From NCBI GenBank assembly GCA_003669555.1, contig QWOS01000058.1:1-35913 (forward strand): a DNA stretch of 35,913 nucleotides, read 5' to 3'. Under the pieces are notes generated by a model. That model was not told the origin of the DNA and searched no databases. It saw only the letters and a program-made list of their open reading frames with translations. Shown piece by piece: positions 1 to 8,900 of this stretch. A program made the translations under genes and the position numbers. The DNA is from Planctomycetota bacterium. Lineage in GTDB: Bacteria > Planctomycetota > Planctomycetia > Gemmatales > Gemmataceae. How positions within the stretch are numbered: the first letter of the stretch is position 1; every line of letters starts with the position of its first letter.

Positions 1-609
1 CCCGGCACGAGGTCACGCTGACACAGCCCTTCCTGATCGGCAAGTACCCGGTCACCCAGGCCCAGTGGAGGGCCGTCATGGGCAGCAACCCAAGCTATTT
101 CCAGAGTGACAACCTGCCGGTGGAAAATGTTTCGTGGGACGATGCGCAATCATTTTGCGTGAAGGTGCGCGAAAAAACCGGTCATACGGTGTGCCTGCCC
201 ACGGAAGCACAGTGGGAGTATGCGTGTCGGGCCGGCACCAGCACGCCCTTTTCATTTTGGGCAGGAGTTGAACGGCACGCAGGCGAACTGCGACGGAAAT
301 TCCCCTTGGGGGATCGACGAGAAAGGGACCTTCCTGGGCGAGACCGTCCCGGTTGGGAGGTACCCGGCCAATCCCTGGGGCCTGCATGACATGCATGGCA
401 ATGTCTGGGAATGGTGTCTCGACTGGTATGGAGATTACGATAAAAGCAGCAACAACGATCCTCAGGGTGCACCAGGTGGAAAAGGCCGCGTCCTGCGTGG
501 CGGGTGCTGGTACGGGAGCGCCCGGAGTTGCCGGGCCAGCCTTCGGCTGAGCCTCATGCCAGCCAGCCAGGGCAACGGCTGTGGTTTCCGGCTAGTCCTG
601 GGCCTGTGA
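1..609 (+). CDS. SUMF1/FGE-type domain protein, 5' end cut off, apparent frameshift
   Basis: The reading frame is already open at the left edge (frame starting at base 3) and shows the formylglycine-generating-enzyme/sulfatase-modifying fold: [31 protein letters not shown]. It then continues in another frame with [27 protein letters not shown] and the terminal GFRLVLGL. The switch falls in the T run at 255-258; removing one T restores a normal [19 protein letters not shown] stretch. This is either a real frameshift or a homopolymer sequencing error. The Cys-x4-Cys pair of true FGE is not evident, so this is probably one of the many FGE-fold proteins of planctomycetes, often fused to kinases or other modules, rather than a sulfatase maturase. 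The upstream part lies outside the window. It converges on the next gene with 21 bp between the ends. Confidence 0.8.
255..258 (+). other. Apparent 1-nt insertion (frameshift site) in the FGE-domain gene
   Basis: A run of four T followed by GGG. Upstream of it the family motifs are in frame 3, downstream in frame 1. A three-T run would join them without loss of any family residue. Confidence 0.7.
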
Positions 610-630
610 CCGGGAGTTTCCCCCCCATGG

Positions 631-1149
631 TCAGTCCTTGCGGTCTTCGTTTTCCTTATCCTCGCGGCGGCTTTCTTCGCGGGCCCGGCGGGTTTGTTCG
701 AGCAGTTGCCGCCGCACCAGGTTGTGTTCGCGCATGGTGTTGAGGCGCAACCACCTGAGCCGGAAAAGGTCATACGCCAGCACAGCCAGCAGCACAAACA
801 GCATGATGAGGAAACCCAGCCAGAATAGTCCATAGAGGCTGGCGAAACTCTCCTCCTGGTCATTGAGGTGAAATTCCAGCCCGTGACTATCGGCAAAATC
901 ACGCTTTTCGACAATGGATTGCGCCGGGGTCTCCAGATAAGCCAGGGCCACTCCCAATTGCACCGCGAGCATCACCATCAGCAGGGAGCAGAAAAGCCGC
1001 CGCAGAGCCTGAAAACGAAAAAAAGGCCCGGTTGGCGATTTGTCACGGTCTTCGCGCAGAAACCTGGCCTGCCGGTAGGCTGAGTACAGACCCGTGCCCG
1101 TTAAGGCCAGGATAAGGATCACGCCAAAGATGACCTGCCGCGTGTCCAT
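631..1149 (-). CDS. Small membrane protein of unknown function, three TM segments
   Basis: 172 residues, not recognised. It has hydrophobic segments near residues 5-24, 51-71 and 108-128, with a polar stretch between the second and third. The highly charged C-terminal tail (about 133-172) is rich in Arg, Glu and Lys and looks helical or coiled-coil. The start has a good ribosome-binding site (GGGGAGAGGC just before ATG). It begins 12 bp after the stop of the glutaminyl-cyclase-like gene on the same strand, so the two are very probably cotranscribed. It may be a membrane partner of that enzyme, but nothing in its sequence names a function. Confidence 0.75.
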   Translation of the reverse strand: MDTRQVIFGVILILALTGTGLYSAYRQARFLREDRDKSPTGPFFRFQALRRLFCSLLMVMLAVQLGVALAYLETPAQSIVEKRDFADSHGLEFHLNDQEESFASLYGLFWLGFLIMLFVLLAVLAYDLFRLRWLRLNTMREHNLVRRQLLEQTRRAREESRREDKENEDRKD

Positions 1150-1161
1150 GCCTCTCCCCGT

Positions 1162-2172
1162 TCAGCGTGCGCGTTGCAGCCAGACCAGCAGCACCCGGGC
1201 CACCTGATTCATCCCTTCAGGGCCGCAATTTTCTGGTGTGTCAGAAACTTTGTGCCAATGTGGGTAGTCAAAGTCGATAATATCAATGGCGGGGATACCT
1301 GCCTGCCCGAGCGGCACATGGTCATCCAGCACGGGAGTGGTGCTGAACTTCTGCGGCTGGAAGCAGGTGGCGCCCAGTTCAATGGCGATGCCATAAATAT
1401 CCTCCACCAACGGGGCCGCCTGCCACCAGGAGTTTTGCTCCACAGGGAATGCCGGAGTCTTGCCAGCGATCATGTCGAGCAAGACGGCGGAACGGTAGCG
1501 CACCTTGCCCGCACCTTTCTTTTTTTTGTATTCGCTCGCGAAGTGCTTCGAGCCGTGGAAGTACTCGTCTTCTGACTCCAGGACCCATTCCTCGCCATCG
1601 AACAGCACCAGGTCGATGCCCAGTTCGCACGGCAGCTCTTTCAGATGGCGGGCCATCTCCATCATGAGCGCGGCACCCGAACCGCCGTCGTTGGCGCTGA
1701 GGAATGGCTCCTGCCGCTTGCGACGATCGGTTTCCTGGTCGGCTCGGGGACGGGTGTCGTAGTGGGCGCAGATTATGACACGGACCGCACGGTCAGGGTG
1801 CCAACTGGCGATCAGGTTGGCCATGGGCGTGGTGGCCCGGCTACTTTTCTGCCGGCCCTCGAAATTTTGCCAGGTGACCTTGGCCCCCTGAGCGATGAAA
1901 TGCTTTTCCAGCAGTTTCTGCTGGGCTTCCATGCCCTTGGAACCACTCACCCGGGTGCCTATTGCGCAAATCTCCTCCAGATATTTCAGCGCGCGGTTGG
2001 CATCGAATGGCGGGATGTTGGCTTTGGGGGGTGCCCGGTCCTGCGCGAACTCATCCGCGGGGGCCATTGGGCCTGCCTTGAGCGGCATGACGGGCCGGAG
2101 CAGGGCGACAGCCAGCCCCCCCCCCATGAGCAGGATTCCCATCCCCACCATCAGCGCGTTTCGGGTGTTCAT
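1162..2172 (-). CDS. Glutaminyl-peptide cyclotransferase-like M28 zinc enzyme, membrane-anchored
   Basis: 336 residues from the ATG at 2172, preceded by GGAGGA seven bases away; longer in-frame starts lack such a site. The N-terminus (about 4-28) is a single signal/anchor helix, placing the enzyme outside the cytoplasmic membrane. The catalytic part follows the animal-type glutaminyl cyclase branch of the M28 fold: CAHYDTRP (H137), SANDGGSG (D162), FDGEEW (E194/E195), LLDMIAGKTPAFP (D233), LDDHVP and PHWHKVSDT (H307). The LLD and WH motifs favour pyroglutamate formation at protein N-termini over aminopeptidase activity, but either is possible. A G10 run spans codons 16-19. Upstream lies truB, 95 bp away on the same strand; downstream, 12 bp away, is a small membrane protein. 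Confidence 0.82.
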   Translation of the reverse strand: MNTRNALMVGMGILLMGGGLAVALLRPVMPLKAGPMAPADEFAQDRAPPKANIPPFDANRALKYLEEICAIGTRVSGSKGMEAQQKLLEKHFIAQGAKVTWQNFEGRQKSSRATTPMANLIASWHPDRAVRVIICAHYDTRPRADQETDRRKRQEPFLSANDGGSGAALMMEMARHLKELPCELGIDLVLFDGEEWVLESEDEYFHGSKHFASEYKKKKGAGKVRYRSAVLLDMIAGKTPAFPVEQNSWWQAAPLVEDIYGIAIELGATCFQPQKFSTTPVLDDHVPLGQAGIPAIDIIDFDYPHWHKVSDTPENCGPEGMNQVARVLLVWLQRAR

Positions 2173-2267
2173 GGCCGCTTCCTCCTTCAGGCAGTTCCTC
2201 TGGATGGTAACGCCCCGTCGCTGCCCGGCGCGAGGCGAATTGAATCGCCCAACGGATCTTCGCAGAC

Positions 2268-3167
2268 TCACTCATCCAAAAATACCTTGCGGGGATGGAG
2301 CCTGCCATCATGCCACGAGGCCAGCATGCGCAAACGGCCCTCGTTGAGAACCACCAGTGTGTCGCGTTCCGCCATGACGGGCAACGGCTTGCCCAGTTCC
2401 GCCGCGGTGAGTTTCACCCCGTGCAGCAGCTTGTCCAGCACCTCGCCCTCCAGCACCAGGCTTGGCAACGATTCCACCCCCCTGGCCAGGGGCTGCAGGC
2501 GCATCCGCGCCTCTTCGATGGGGGTCGATAGCGGAATCGCTTCTGCCTGGGTGAACGGCCCCACCCGTTCGCGGCACAGTCTGGTGAGGTGCGCCCCTGT
2601 CCCCAGGGCCACCCCCAGGTCGCGGGCGAGTGATCGGATGTAGGTGCCTTTGCCACATTCCACCCGGATATCCAGTCTTGGCCAATCCAGGCCAAGGAGG
2701 TCGATACGGTGGATGGTGACAGCGCGCGGCGCCAATTCCACGGCCTCTCCCCGACGGGTTCGCTCATGCGCGCGCCTGCCATCCACTTTCACCGCCGAGA
2801 CCGCCGGGGGTGTCTGGCTGATAGTGCCGACAAAGCCGTCCAGGGCCTGCTGCACCTCGACGATTCCCGGATCGGCTGGTGGTGGCAACTGAGTGATCAG
2901 GCCATCGGCATCGTCACTGCTGCTCACCGCCCCGAACAGGATTTCGGCCCGGTAGGTTTTGGGTAGCATTTGCAGCCATTCCACCAGGCGGGTTGCCTGG
3001 CCAGCGCAAACCAGCAGCACACCGGTGGCCATGGGATCCAGCGTGCCGGCATGTCCCACCCGGTTCCCCCAGGGCAACCAGCCCCAGGCTTTGTTGAGCG
3101 CCCCCCGCGAAGTGATCCCCTGGCGTTTGTCGACCACCAGAATGCCGTCCATTTTCCTGACTGTCAT
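2268..3167 (-). CDS. truB: tRNA pseudouridine-55 synthase TruB
   Basis: 299 residues, the usual size for the family. TruB converts U55 of the T-loop of tRNAs to pseudouridine in the cytoplasm. Family marks are GILVVDKRQGITS at the N-terminus, the catalytic-loop motif GHAGTLDPMATG (nucleophile D44), KTYRAEI, PPAVSAVKVDGRRAHERTRRGE and CGKGTYIRSLARDLG; a short C-terminal domain follows. The chosen start at 3167 has AGGGG four bases before the ATG; an internal ATG at 3152 is a weaker alternative, and the frame stays open further upstream without family similarity. It is the first gene of a leftward run with the M28-like and membrane protein genes and is divergent from the lipid kinase. Confidence 0.93.
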   Translation of the reverse strand: MTVRKMDGILVVDKRQGITSRGALNKAWGWLPWGNRVGHAGTLDPMATGVLLVCAGQATRLVEWLQMLPKTYRAEILFGAVSSSDDADGLITQLPPPADPGIVEVQQALDGFVGTISQTPPAVSAVKVDGRRAHERTRRGEAVELAPRAVTIHRIDLLGLDWPRLDIRVECGKGTYIRSLARDLGVALGTGAHLTRLCRERVGPFTQAEAIPLSTPIEEARMRLQPLARGVESLPSLVLEGEVLDKLLHGVKLTAAELGKPLPVMAERDTLVVLNEGRLRMLASWHDGRLHPRKVFLDE

Positions 3168-3362
3168 GCCACCCCTGCCTGCCAACTTGTCACCCTGCGC
3201 ATGGTCGCCCGGAAAAAGTCCGGCGGTCCAGGCCGGAGGGCGGCTCCCGCACCAAACCCATTCATACCCCAAGCCTGCCCCGTCTCGCCACACAGGTCCG
3301 CTGGCGGCATGGGGTGTGGGTTACCGGTAGGATGGAAGTGGGGCAATAACGGAGGCAAGCCG

Positions 3363-4292
3363 ATGTGGTTCGCGCGTCGGGTGAAAGTGATCGCCAATCC
3401 ATCCGCCGGGCGGGGCCGGGCGGCTGTTTCGCTGGACCTGTTGCGCAACCTGCTCGGGCCAGATGATTCCCTGGAAATCACCCGGGCGCCTGGCCACGCG
3501 ATGGAGTTGGCGCACGAGGCGACCCTGGCGGGCTGGCCGGTGGTGGCCGCCGCAGGGGGCGATGGGACCGTTCACGAGGTGGCTTGCGGTTTGCTCGATG
3601 CCGGGACGGGTGGTAGCACGCTGGCTGTCCTGCCAGTGGGTTCGGCCAACGATTACGCCTGGGGCCTTGATCTCAGGCCCCATTGGTGGAAGCGGCCGGG
3701 AATGGTGCCGCAACCCGTGGCTGTGGATGTGGGCCGGCTGGAATGGGGCCCTGGCGCGGGTGCCTGGTTTGTCAATGGCGTGGGTGCCGGTTTCAATGGC
3801 ATGGTCACCCTGGAATCGCGACGAATTCGTCATCTGCGGGGTTTGCCCCTGTATGCCATGGCGGTCTGGCGGGCCCTGGGCAAGCGGACGCCGGAAGAGC
3901 CCTGGCGGGTGGTGGTGGATGGCGTGGCACTGCCCGAGGCCCGGCGGCTGACAGTGAGCCTGGCCCTGGGCCCGCGCGAGGGCAATTTCGTGGTGGCCCC
4001 CGGGGCCAGCCTGGTGGATGGTCTGTTTGAGATTCTGGCCGCCGAACCGTTGAGCACGGTGGAGATTCTTGGCCTGTTGCCCCGGCTGGCGGTGGGGGGG
4101 AAACTGAGCCATCCCCGTATCTGGCAAGGAAGAGGCTCGGTGGTGGAGCTGGAGCTGCCAGCCAGCACCTATTTTATCGCCCATGCCGATGGCGAACTGG
4201 TGGTGCTGCCCGAACAGCGAAAAAGCCGGCTGGTGGCGCGTGTTTTGCCTCGGCATCTGCGTGTGCTGGCTGGCCCGGCACTCAACGGCTGA
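3363..4292 (+). CDS. Diacylglycerol/lipid kinase family protein (YegS/DagK/LCB5 type)
   Basis: 309 residues. Enzymes of this family phosphorylate a lipid hydroxyl (diacylglycerol, sphingoid base or similar) using ATP. Visible motifs are ANPSAGRG (11-18), AAGGDGTVHEV (63-73, the nucleotide-binding GGDGT) and PVGSANDYA (91-99, the usual P-x-G-T-x-N-D-F-A with T replaced by A), then NGVGAGFN in the second beta-sandwich domain and GLFEIL near the end. The start is fixed by GGAGG seven bases before the ATG at 3363, though the frame is open far upstream. The gene is divergent from truB (195 bp between starts). Its stop overlaps the 3' end of the convergent polymerase gene by 11 bp. The substrate cannot be read from the sequence. 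Confidence 0.88.
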   Translation: MWFARRVKVIANPSAGRGRAAVSLDLLRNLLGPDDSLEITRAPGHAMELAHEATLAGWPVVAAAGGDGTVHEVACGLLDAGTGGSTLAVLPVGSANDYAWGLDLRPHWWKRPGMVPQPVAVDVGRLEWGPGAGAWFVNGVGAGFNGMVTLESRRIRHLRGLPLYAMAVWRALGKRTPEEPWRVVVDGVALPEARRLTVSLALGPREGNFVVAPGASLVDGLFEILAAEPLSTVEILGLLPRLAVGGKLSHPRIWQGRGSVVELELPASTYFIAHADGELVVLPEQRKSRLVARVLPRHLRVLAGPALNG

Positions 4293-5640
4293 GGCAGGGC
4301 GTGCGGAGACTGAGCCCATCAGGCCCGGCGGGAAACTGTTCGTCGAGCACCAGCGTGGCGCCCGGGCGTATGGCGAGAAAGCCGAAGCGGGCGCGTATGG
4401 CATCGGCGCACGAATCGAGCCGCTGGCGCCGCAGTAGTTCAGGATCCTCGAAGAGATTTTTCTGCATGGAGCGGGCAGCCATGGCCGTGAACTCCACCCC
4501 CATCGAGCGCACCGGCAGACGACGCGTCAGCACGCGGGTAAGCCGGTCGTGCGCTGCGGCCCGTAGCGTGGTGTCGTCGTCGGCTGCTGAATCGAGACGG
4601 CTGTGGCCGTCAACCGAGGTAAAATCGCCGTAGCGGATGTGAATGCGCAGCCCGGCCGCCACGCGCCCTTGCGAGCGCAATTCGAGTGCGGCGCGTGTCA
4701 CCAGGTAGTCGAGCATGGCGCGCAGTTGCCCGCCCTTGCGGTCGGCCAACGGCGGGTCAAAGCTGGCACTGCGCGAGAGCGACCGTGGTTGGCGGCTTTC
4801 GCGCAGCGTGGTGTTGTCGATGCCGGCCGCCTGACTGGTCCAGTCGCGGCCAATGGCGCCAAAGAGCCCCTCGAGCAGGTGCTTCGGCGCGCCAGCCACC
4901 AGGCCCAGCGTGACCAGGCCGTAGTCGTGCAGCCGTCTGGCATTGAGCGCGCCAGCTCCGGGCAATAAAGACGAACAAAACGGCTCGAGGAACTCTCGTT
5001 CATGTCCGGGCATCACCAGTCGCACCAGCGAGGGGGGCGGTGTACCGTTGCAATGCCCCGCCTGCAACCGCCGCCCCTCTTTGGCATCTTGCGTGGCCAC
5101 ACCAGCGATAAAACGACCACGGGCAATTCCCGCCGAAACCTCCAGCCCCACCTCGTCGCGGATACGCATGCGCAAACGCTCGGCCCACTCGACGGGCGCG
5201 CTGGGCGACAACGGATCCACCGTGCGTGGCACCATCAGATAAAGATCGTCAAGCGCCGCCACCTCCACCCGGGGTGTCGCGTCGAGACAAATGCCGGCGA
5301 TGCGTCGCCCCGCCAGTTCGTAGCGATGGTAATCGCCTGTCAGCACCCGCAGGGCCGGACACAGCTTGCGCGCCTCGCGCAAAGGCATGGCGGTGCGCAC
5401 GCCATAACGCCGCGCCTCATAGCTGCAGCTGGCAACCACACCGGTTCCCACCGCCACCGGCCTACCGCGTAACCGCCGGTCATCGCGCTGCTCCACCGCG
5501 GCAAAAAAGGCGTCCACATCGAGATGGAGGATCAGGGGACGGGGCCCCTCTATGCCGGTTGGTGAGGCGGGCGAGGCCCCTGTGGGAAGCCCGTTAGCGG
5601 GCTCATTTGGGTAAATGGGCATTTTGGGATAATCCTGCAT
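4282..5640 (-). CDS. Y-family DNA polymerase (DinB/Pol IV-like) with altered active-site motif
   Basis: 452 residues from ATG 5640; an ATG at 5622 with AGGAT ten bases upstream is equally possible, while starts at 5700 and 5724 lie inside the promoter. Y-family enzymes copy damaged DNA. Visible are ILHLDVDAFFAAVEQRD (first metal-binding Asp, D41), ASCSYEARRYGVRTAMP, and a C-terminal QKNLFEDPELLRRQRLD typical of DinB-like proteins. The usual S-I-D-E motif is replaced by A-L-D-D (D131/D132), so the second catalytic acid is Asp instead of Glu. The conserved Lys of the segment GIApnKfLAK is also missing (GIARGRFIAGV). The helix-hairpin-helix/thumb region is divergent but present. This may be a specialised or weakly active paralogue. 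Its 3' end overlaps the lipid kinase gene by 11 bp. Confidence 0.87.
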   Translation of the reverse strand: MQDYPKMPIYPNEPANGLPTGASPASPTGIEGPRPLILHLDVDAFFAAVEQRDDRRLRGRPVAVGTGVVASCSYEARRYGVRTAMPLREARKLCPALRVLTGDYHRYELAGRRIAGICLDATPRVEVAALDDLYLMVPRTVDPLSPSAPVEWAERLRMRIRDEVGLEVSAGIARGRFIAGVATQDAKEGRRLQAGHCNGTPPPSLVRLVMPGHEREFLEPFCSSLLPGAGALNARRLHDYGLVTLGLVAGAPKHLLEGLFGAIGRDWTSQAAGIDNTTLRESRQPRSLSRSASFDPPLADRKGGQLRAMLDYLVTRAALELRSQGRVAAGLRIHIRYGDFTSVDGHSRLDSAADDDTTLRAAAHDRLTRVLTRRLPVRSMGVEFTAMAARSMQKNLFEDPELLRRQRLDSCADAIRARFGFLAIRPGATLVLDEQFPAGPDGLSLRTPCLSR

Positions 5641-5684
5641 GGCTGAAGCCACTGGGTGATTGGCGTGCTTCCGTGCGCACCTGT

Positions 5685-5700
5685 GTACAAATGTATACAT
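5685..5700. promoter_or_regulatory. Inverted-repeat operator candidate over the polymerase -10 box
   Basis: ATGTATACAT (5691-5700) is a perfect 10-bp palindrome that covers the -10 box. With its neighbour it forms TGTATACATTTGTACA on the minus strand, with TGT/ACA ends. Polymerases of this family are often repressed by LexA, but this is neither the E. coli (CTGT-N8-ACAG) nor the Bacillus LexA box, so the regulator is unknown. Confidence 0.45.
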
Positions 5701-5720
5701 TACGCGGGGGGTCCAGTCAA
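5692..5720 (-). promoter_or_regulatory. Sigma-70-type promoter of the Y-family polymerase gene
   Basis: On the minus strand TTGACT (5720-5715) is followed after exactly 17 bp by TATACA (5697-5692). Transcription would start near 5685, 45 to 63 bases before the two plausible start codons. This argues against translation from 5700 or 5724. Confidence 0.6.
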
Positions 5721-5865
5721 GCAAACCGCAGCCCCGGTTTCACCGACATACTTGACAATGACACACCCCGAACCGTAGCCTGTTGATTTTGGTAGGGTAA
5801 TGTTCCGCAAATTCGCGTATCATCCCATTGTGTCTGTGGATTTTCTGGCGTTAGTTGTTTTTTTG

Positions 5866-5884
5866 GCGCTTCGAGGCGCTTTTT
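5866..5884 (+). terminator. Weak terminator-like hairpin in the tex leader
   Basis: GCGC (5866-5869) can pair with GCGC (5876-5879) around a TTCGAG loop, and the second arm is followed by TTTTT. The stem is only 4-5 bp, so it is a weak signal. It lies between the putative tex promoter and the tex start, where it could act as an attenuator. Confidence 0.25.
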
Positions 5885-5955
5885 ATTGGTAACACGGGGC
5901 GGCGAACCACCATTTTCTCCGCGTGCAAGGGCCCCGTTCGTTGGAACCCCGTCTG

Positions 5956-8900
5956 ATGGAATCCACCCCCGAGCAGGCCAGTGACGAACGACCCGGCGAG
6001 ACCGCCGTGGCCGAACGAACTGATTTCGATTCCTCGCGCATTGCGCAGGTCCTCCAGGTGCGTCGCACCCAGGTGGAAAAGGTGGCGCGCTTGCTGGCGG
6101 AAGGCCATGAACCAGCGTTCATCGCCCGCCATCGCCGCGACCACACCCTGGGCATGCCCGAAGAACTGATCTGGCGTATCCACGAGATGATCACCCGCCA
6201 GAAGGCCCAGTCAGCCCGTAAACGCGAGTTGCTTGCCTCACTCGCGTCCCAGAATCGTCTCACACCCGATATCGAAGAGGCCATTGCCGAGGCAGAGCAT
6301 CCCCGACGGCTGGAAGATATCCAGGCACCCTTGCGGCCGCGTCGCCGCAGCCCTTCTGCGCCTTTCCGTGAAAAGGGCCTCAACAACCTGGCCGAGGCCA
6401 TCTGGCTGGCCGACCCCGTCCTGAGCGATACCGACGCTTTGGATTCTCTCATCCGCGAGATGGCCGACCCTGACCGCCGGCTGGGAACCGCCGAGGAAAT
6501 CAGCGATGGGTTGCGGCTCATCCTGGCCGAAGTGGTAGCCGATGGCCCGGATATCCGTTCTGGCCTCAGGCACATCATCTGGGAAAGTGGGCGCATCCGC
6601 ACCACCCGCAACCCGGGCCTGTCTGATGTCCAGGCCAGTGATCACAAGGAATACTGGCAGTTTTCCGACACCCTGAAGCAGATCCCGGCACATCGAGTGC
6701 TGGGTTTGGCCCGCGCCGAGCGATCTGGCGCCATCACCGTGACTCTGGAATGGGACCGCGCCGCCGCTATGGAGCTGCTGGTGGCCCGTATGCCGCTGCC
6801 CACCCCGGATGAGGGCGTGCAGCCTTCCTACGCTGGCCTTGGTATCGAGTCACTCGTTCCAGAGCCGCCCGCCATGCCGGTGGCTACGCCTGAACCTGAG
6901 CCCACGCCTGAACCCGAAGTGTTGGCAACCGTGGCAGAAGCTGCCACCCAGCCCGCGGATCTGTCGGTAACAGAAGCGATTTCGCCACCCACTGAGCCTG
7001 CCGTAGTGGCAGTGGATGGAGAGGTCGTTTCCGAAGTGCCGGCCCCTGTGGCATCGACCGAGGAGCCTGCGGAAGCCGTCGCAGACAATCCTGAAGCAGA
7101 AACTGCCGCAGTGGTGACCCCGGTCAGCAGCCGGGTGACTCAGCCCGCCCCGCCCCGTCATGCCCCATCCTTTCCGGTATCCGCCCGTTTCCATCGGCTG
7201 GATCGGCCCGAGTTGCTGGCCAACCATCCGCACGCTGCTTTTCTGCATCAGGTGGCCGTGGTGGCCATGGAAAAAGTACTGGTACCCGCCATCGAGCGCG
7301 AAATCCGTCGCGATCTCAACCAACGAGCCGAGGAGCAGGCCGCTTTGGTGCAGGAGCGCAATCTCCGCACCCGCCTGATGACTCCGCCCGTGGCTGGCCG
7401 CAAGGTTCTGGGTGTGGATCCCACTTTCCGCCACGGTTTCCGTGTGGCTGTGATCGATGAGACCGGCAAGCCGCTCGAGTACGCCACGCTGCACCCGCAA
7501 GGTGGTCCCGCTCATCTGGAGCATGCCAGCCGCAAGCTGGAGGAGCTGATCCGTCGCTTCCAGCTGGAGTTGGTAGCCGTGGGTGGTGGTTCCGCTTCCC
7601 GCAAGGCCGAAGAGCTGGTAGCCACGGTGCTTCGCGATCTGCGTTTGCGTCGGGAAAAAGGCCCCGAAGCAGCACCCCCTGAATCCGAGGCACCCCATAC
7701 GGAAGTGCCCCAGGCCGAAGCAGCCCCCACGGAAGTGTCACAAGCCGAAGCATCCCATACGGAAGTGCCCCAGGCCGAAGCAGTCCCCACGGAAGTGGTG
7801 GATGCCCTGGTGGTCGAATCACCCGCGCAACCCGCGACGGTTGACGGCGTGGTGGCCCTGGAAGGGGCCGAAGTGCCGGCTGATGTTGTCGTGGTGGAGG
7901 GAGCGGAAGCCTCCCTGGTCGCCGAGGGTACTCCCGCCGAAAGCACTGGCCCGGCTGACCCTGCGACTCCCCCTTCCCAGGGTGGCAAGAAAAACAATCG
8001 CCGACCCCAGCAACAACAGCAGCGCAAGGAACCGCCGCCCCCTGAACCGGTTAGTCTGGAAGGGCTGCCCGAGTCTCCGGTGGATCTGGCTTATGCCATC
8101 ATGCCCGATCCTTCCTCCCCCATGCCAGGCATGGAGCCGGAAGAGTTGCGCGGCATCGACGGCGGCCTGAAAGCCGCGGTGAGCGTGGCCCGCATGCTGC
8201 AGGATCCACTCCGGGAGCTGATCCGCTTCGACCCGATGCACCTGGCCCCAGGCATGCACGAGGTGGAGCTGAATCCTCGCCAATGGCGTGACCCGATGGC
8301 CCGGGTGGTGCGCTCCTGCCTGTGCGAGGTGGGACTCGACCTGAACCGCGCTACCGCACCCGAGTTGGCTCAGGTGGCTGGCTGGAATCCTTTGGTGGCG
8401 CAGGAGATCGTTGCCTTCCGCTCCAAGCTTGAGGGTGGCCGCTTTGCCAATCGCGAGCAGTTGCTGCAAGTGCCTGGCATTGATGCCCATCGTTATCTCC
8501 AGGGTGCCTGCTTTGTGCGGGTGGTTGGCGGTACCGAACCGCTGGACTCCACCTGGATCCATCCCGAGCAGTACCTGTTGGCCCGTCGGGTGTTGACCGA
8601 AGCCGGTTTCACCCCCGAGCAACTGGCCGATGAGTCTTCCCTCGGCACGATGGCCGCCAAACTCCAGGAAATGGGTGTGCCCGCACTGGCTCAGGCGGTG
8701 CGCGCCGCAGTGCAGGCAGGTGAGTTGCCCGGCCCGGCCCCCAGTGAGGGCGTGCTGAGTGACCTGGTTGGCATGCTGATAGAGCCCGGCCGCGACCTGC
8801 GCCATGCGCTCCGTCCGCCCCTGATGCGGAATGCCGCTTCTGTGATTGAAGACCTGAAAACAGGGCAGCAACTGGAGGGCCGGGTGCTGAATGTGGTGGA

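Larger units (their letters stand above)
5641..5955. other. Divergent intergenic region between the polymerase and tex genes
   Basis: This 315-bp stretch has no gene. It holds the polymerase promoter and palindrome (5685-5720). On the plus strand it has a full TTGACA at 5752-5757, with only a weak TAGCCT 18 bp downstream as a -10 box for tex. A T-rich stretch with a small GCGC-TTCGAG-GCGC hairpin (5866-5879) is followed by five T. The last feature resembles a weak terminator inside the tex leader. Confidence 0.5.

Noticed and set aside
1645..2643. Plus-strand 332-codon frame across the M28-like and truB genes
   Set aside because: It lies opposite two clear genes, spans their boundary and shows no domain.
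5641..5724. Upstream starts (5700, 5724) of the Y-family polymerase
   Set aside because: They lie in or before the promoter boxes, so they would not be on the transcript.
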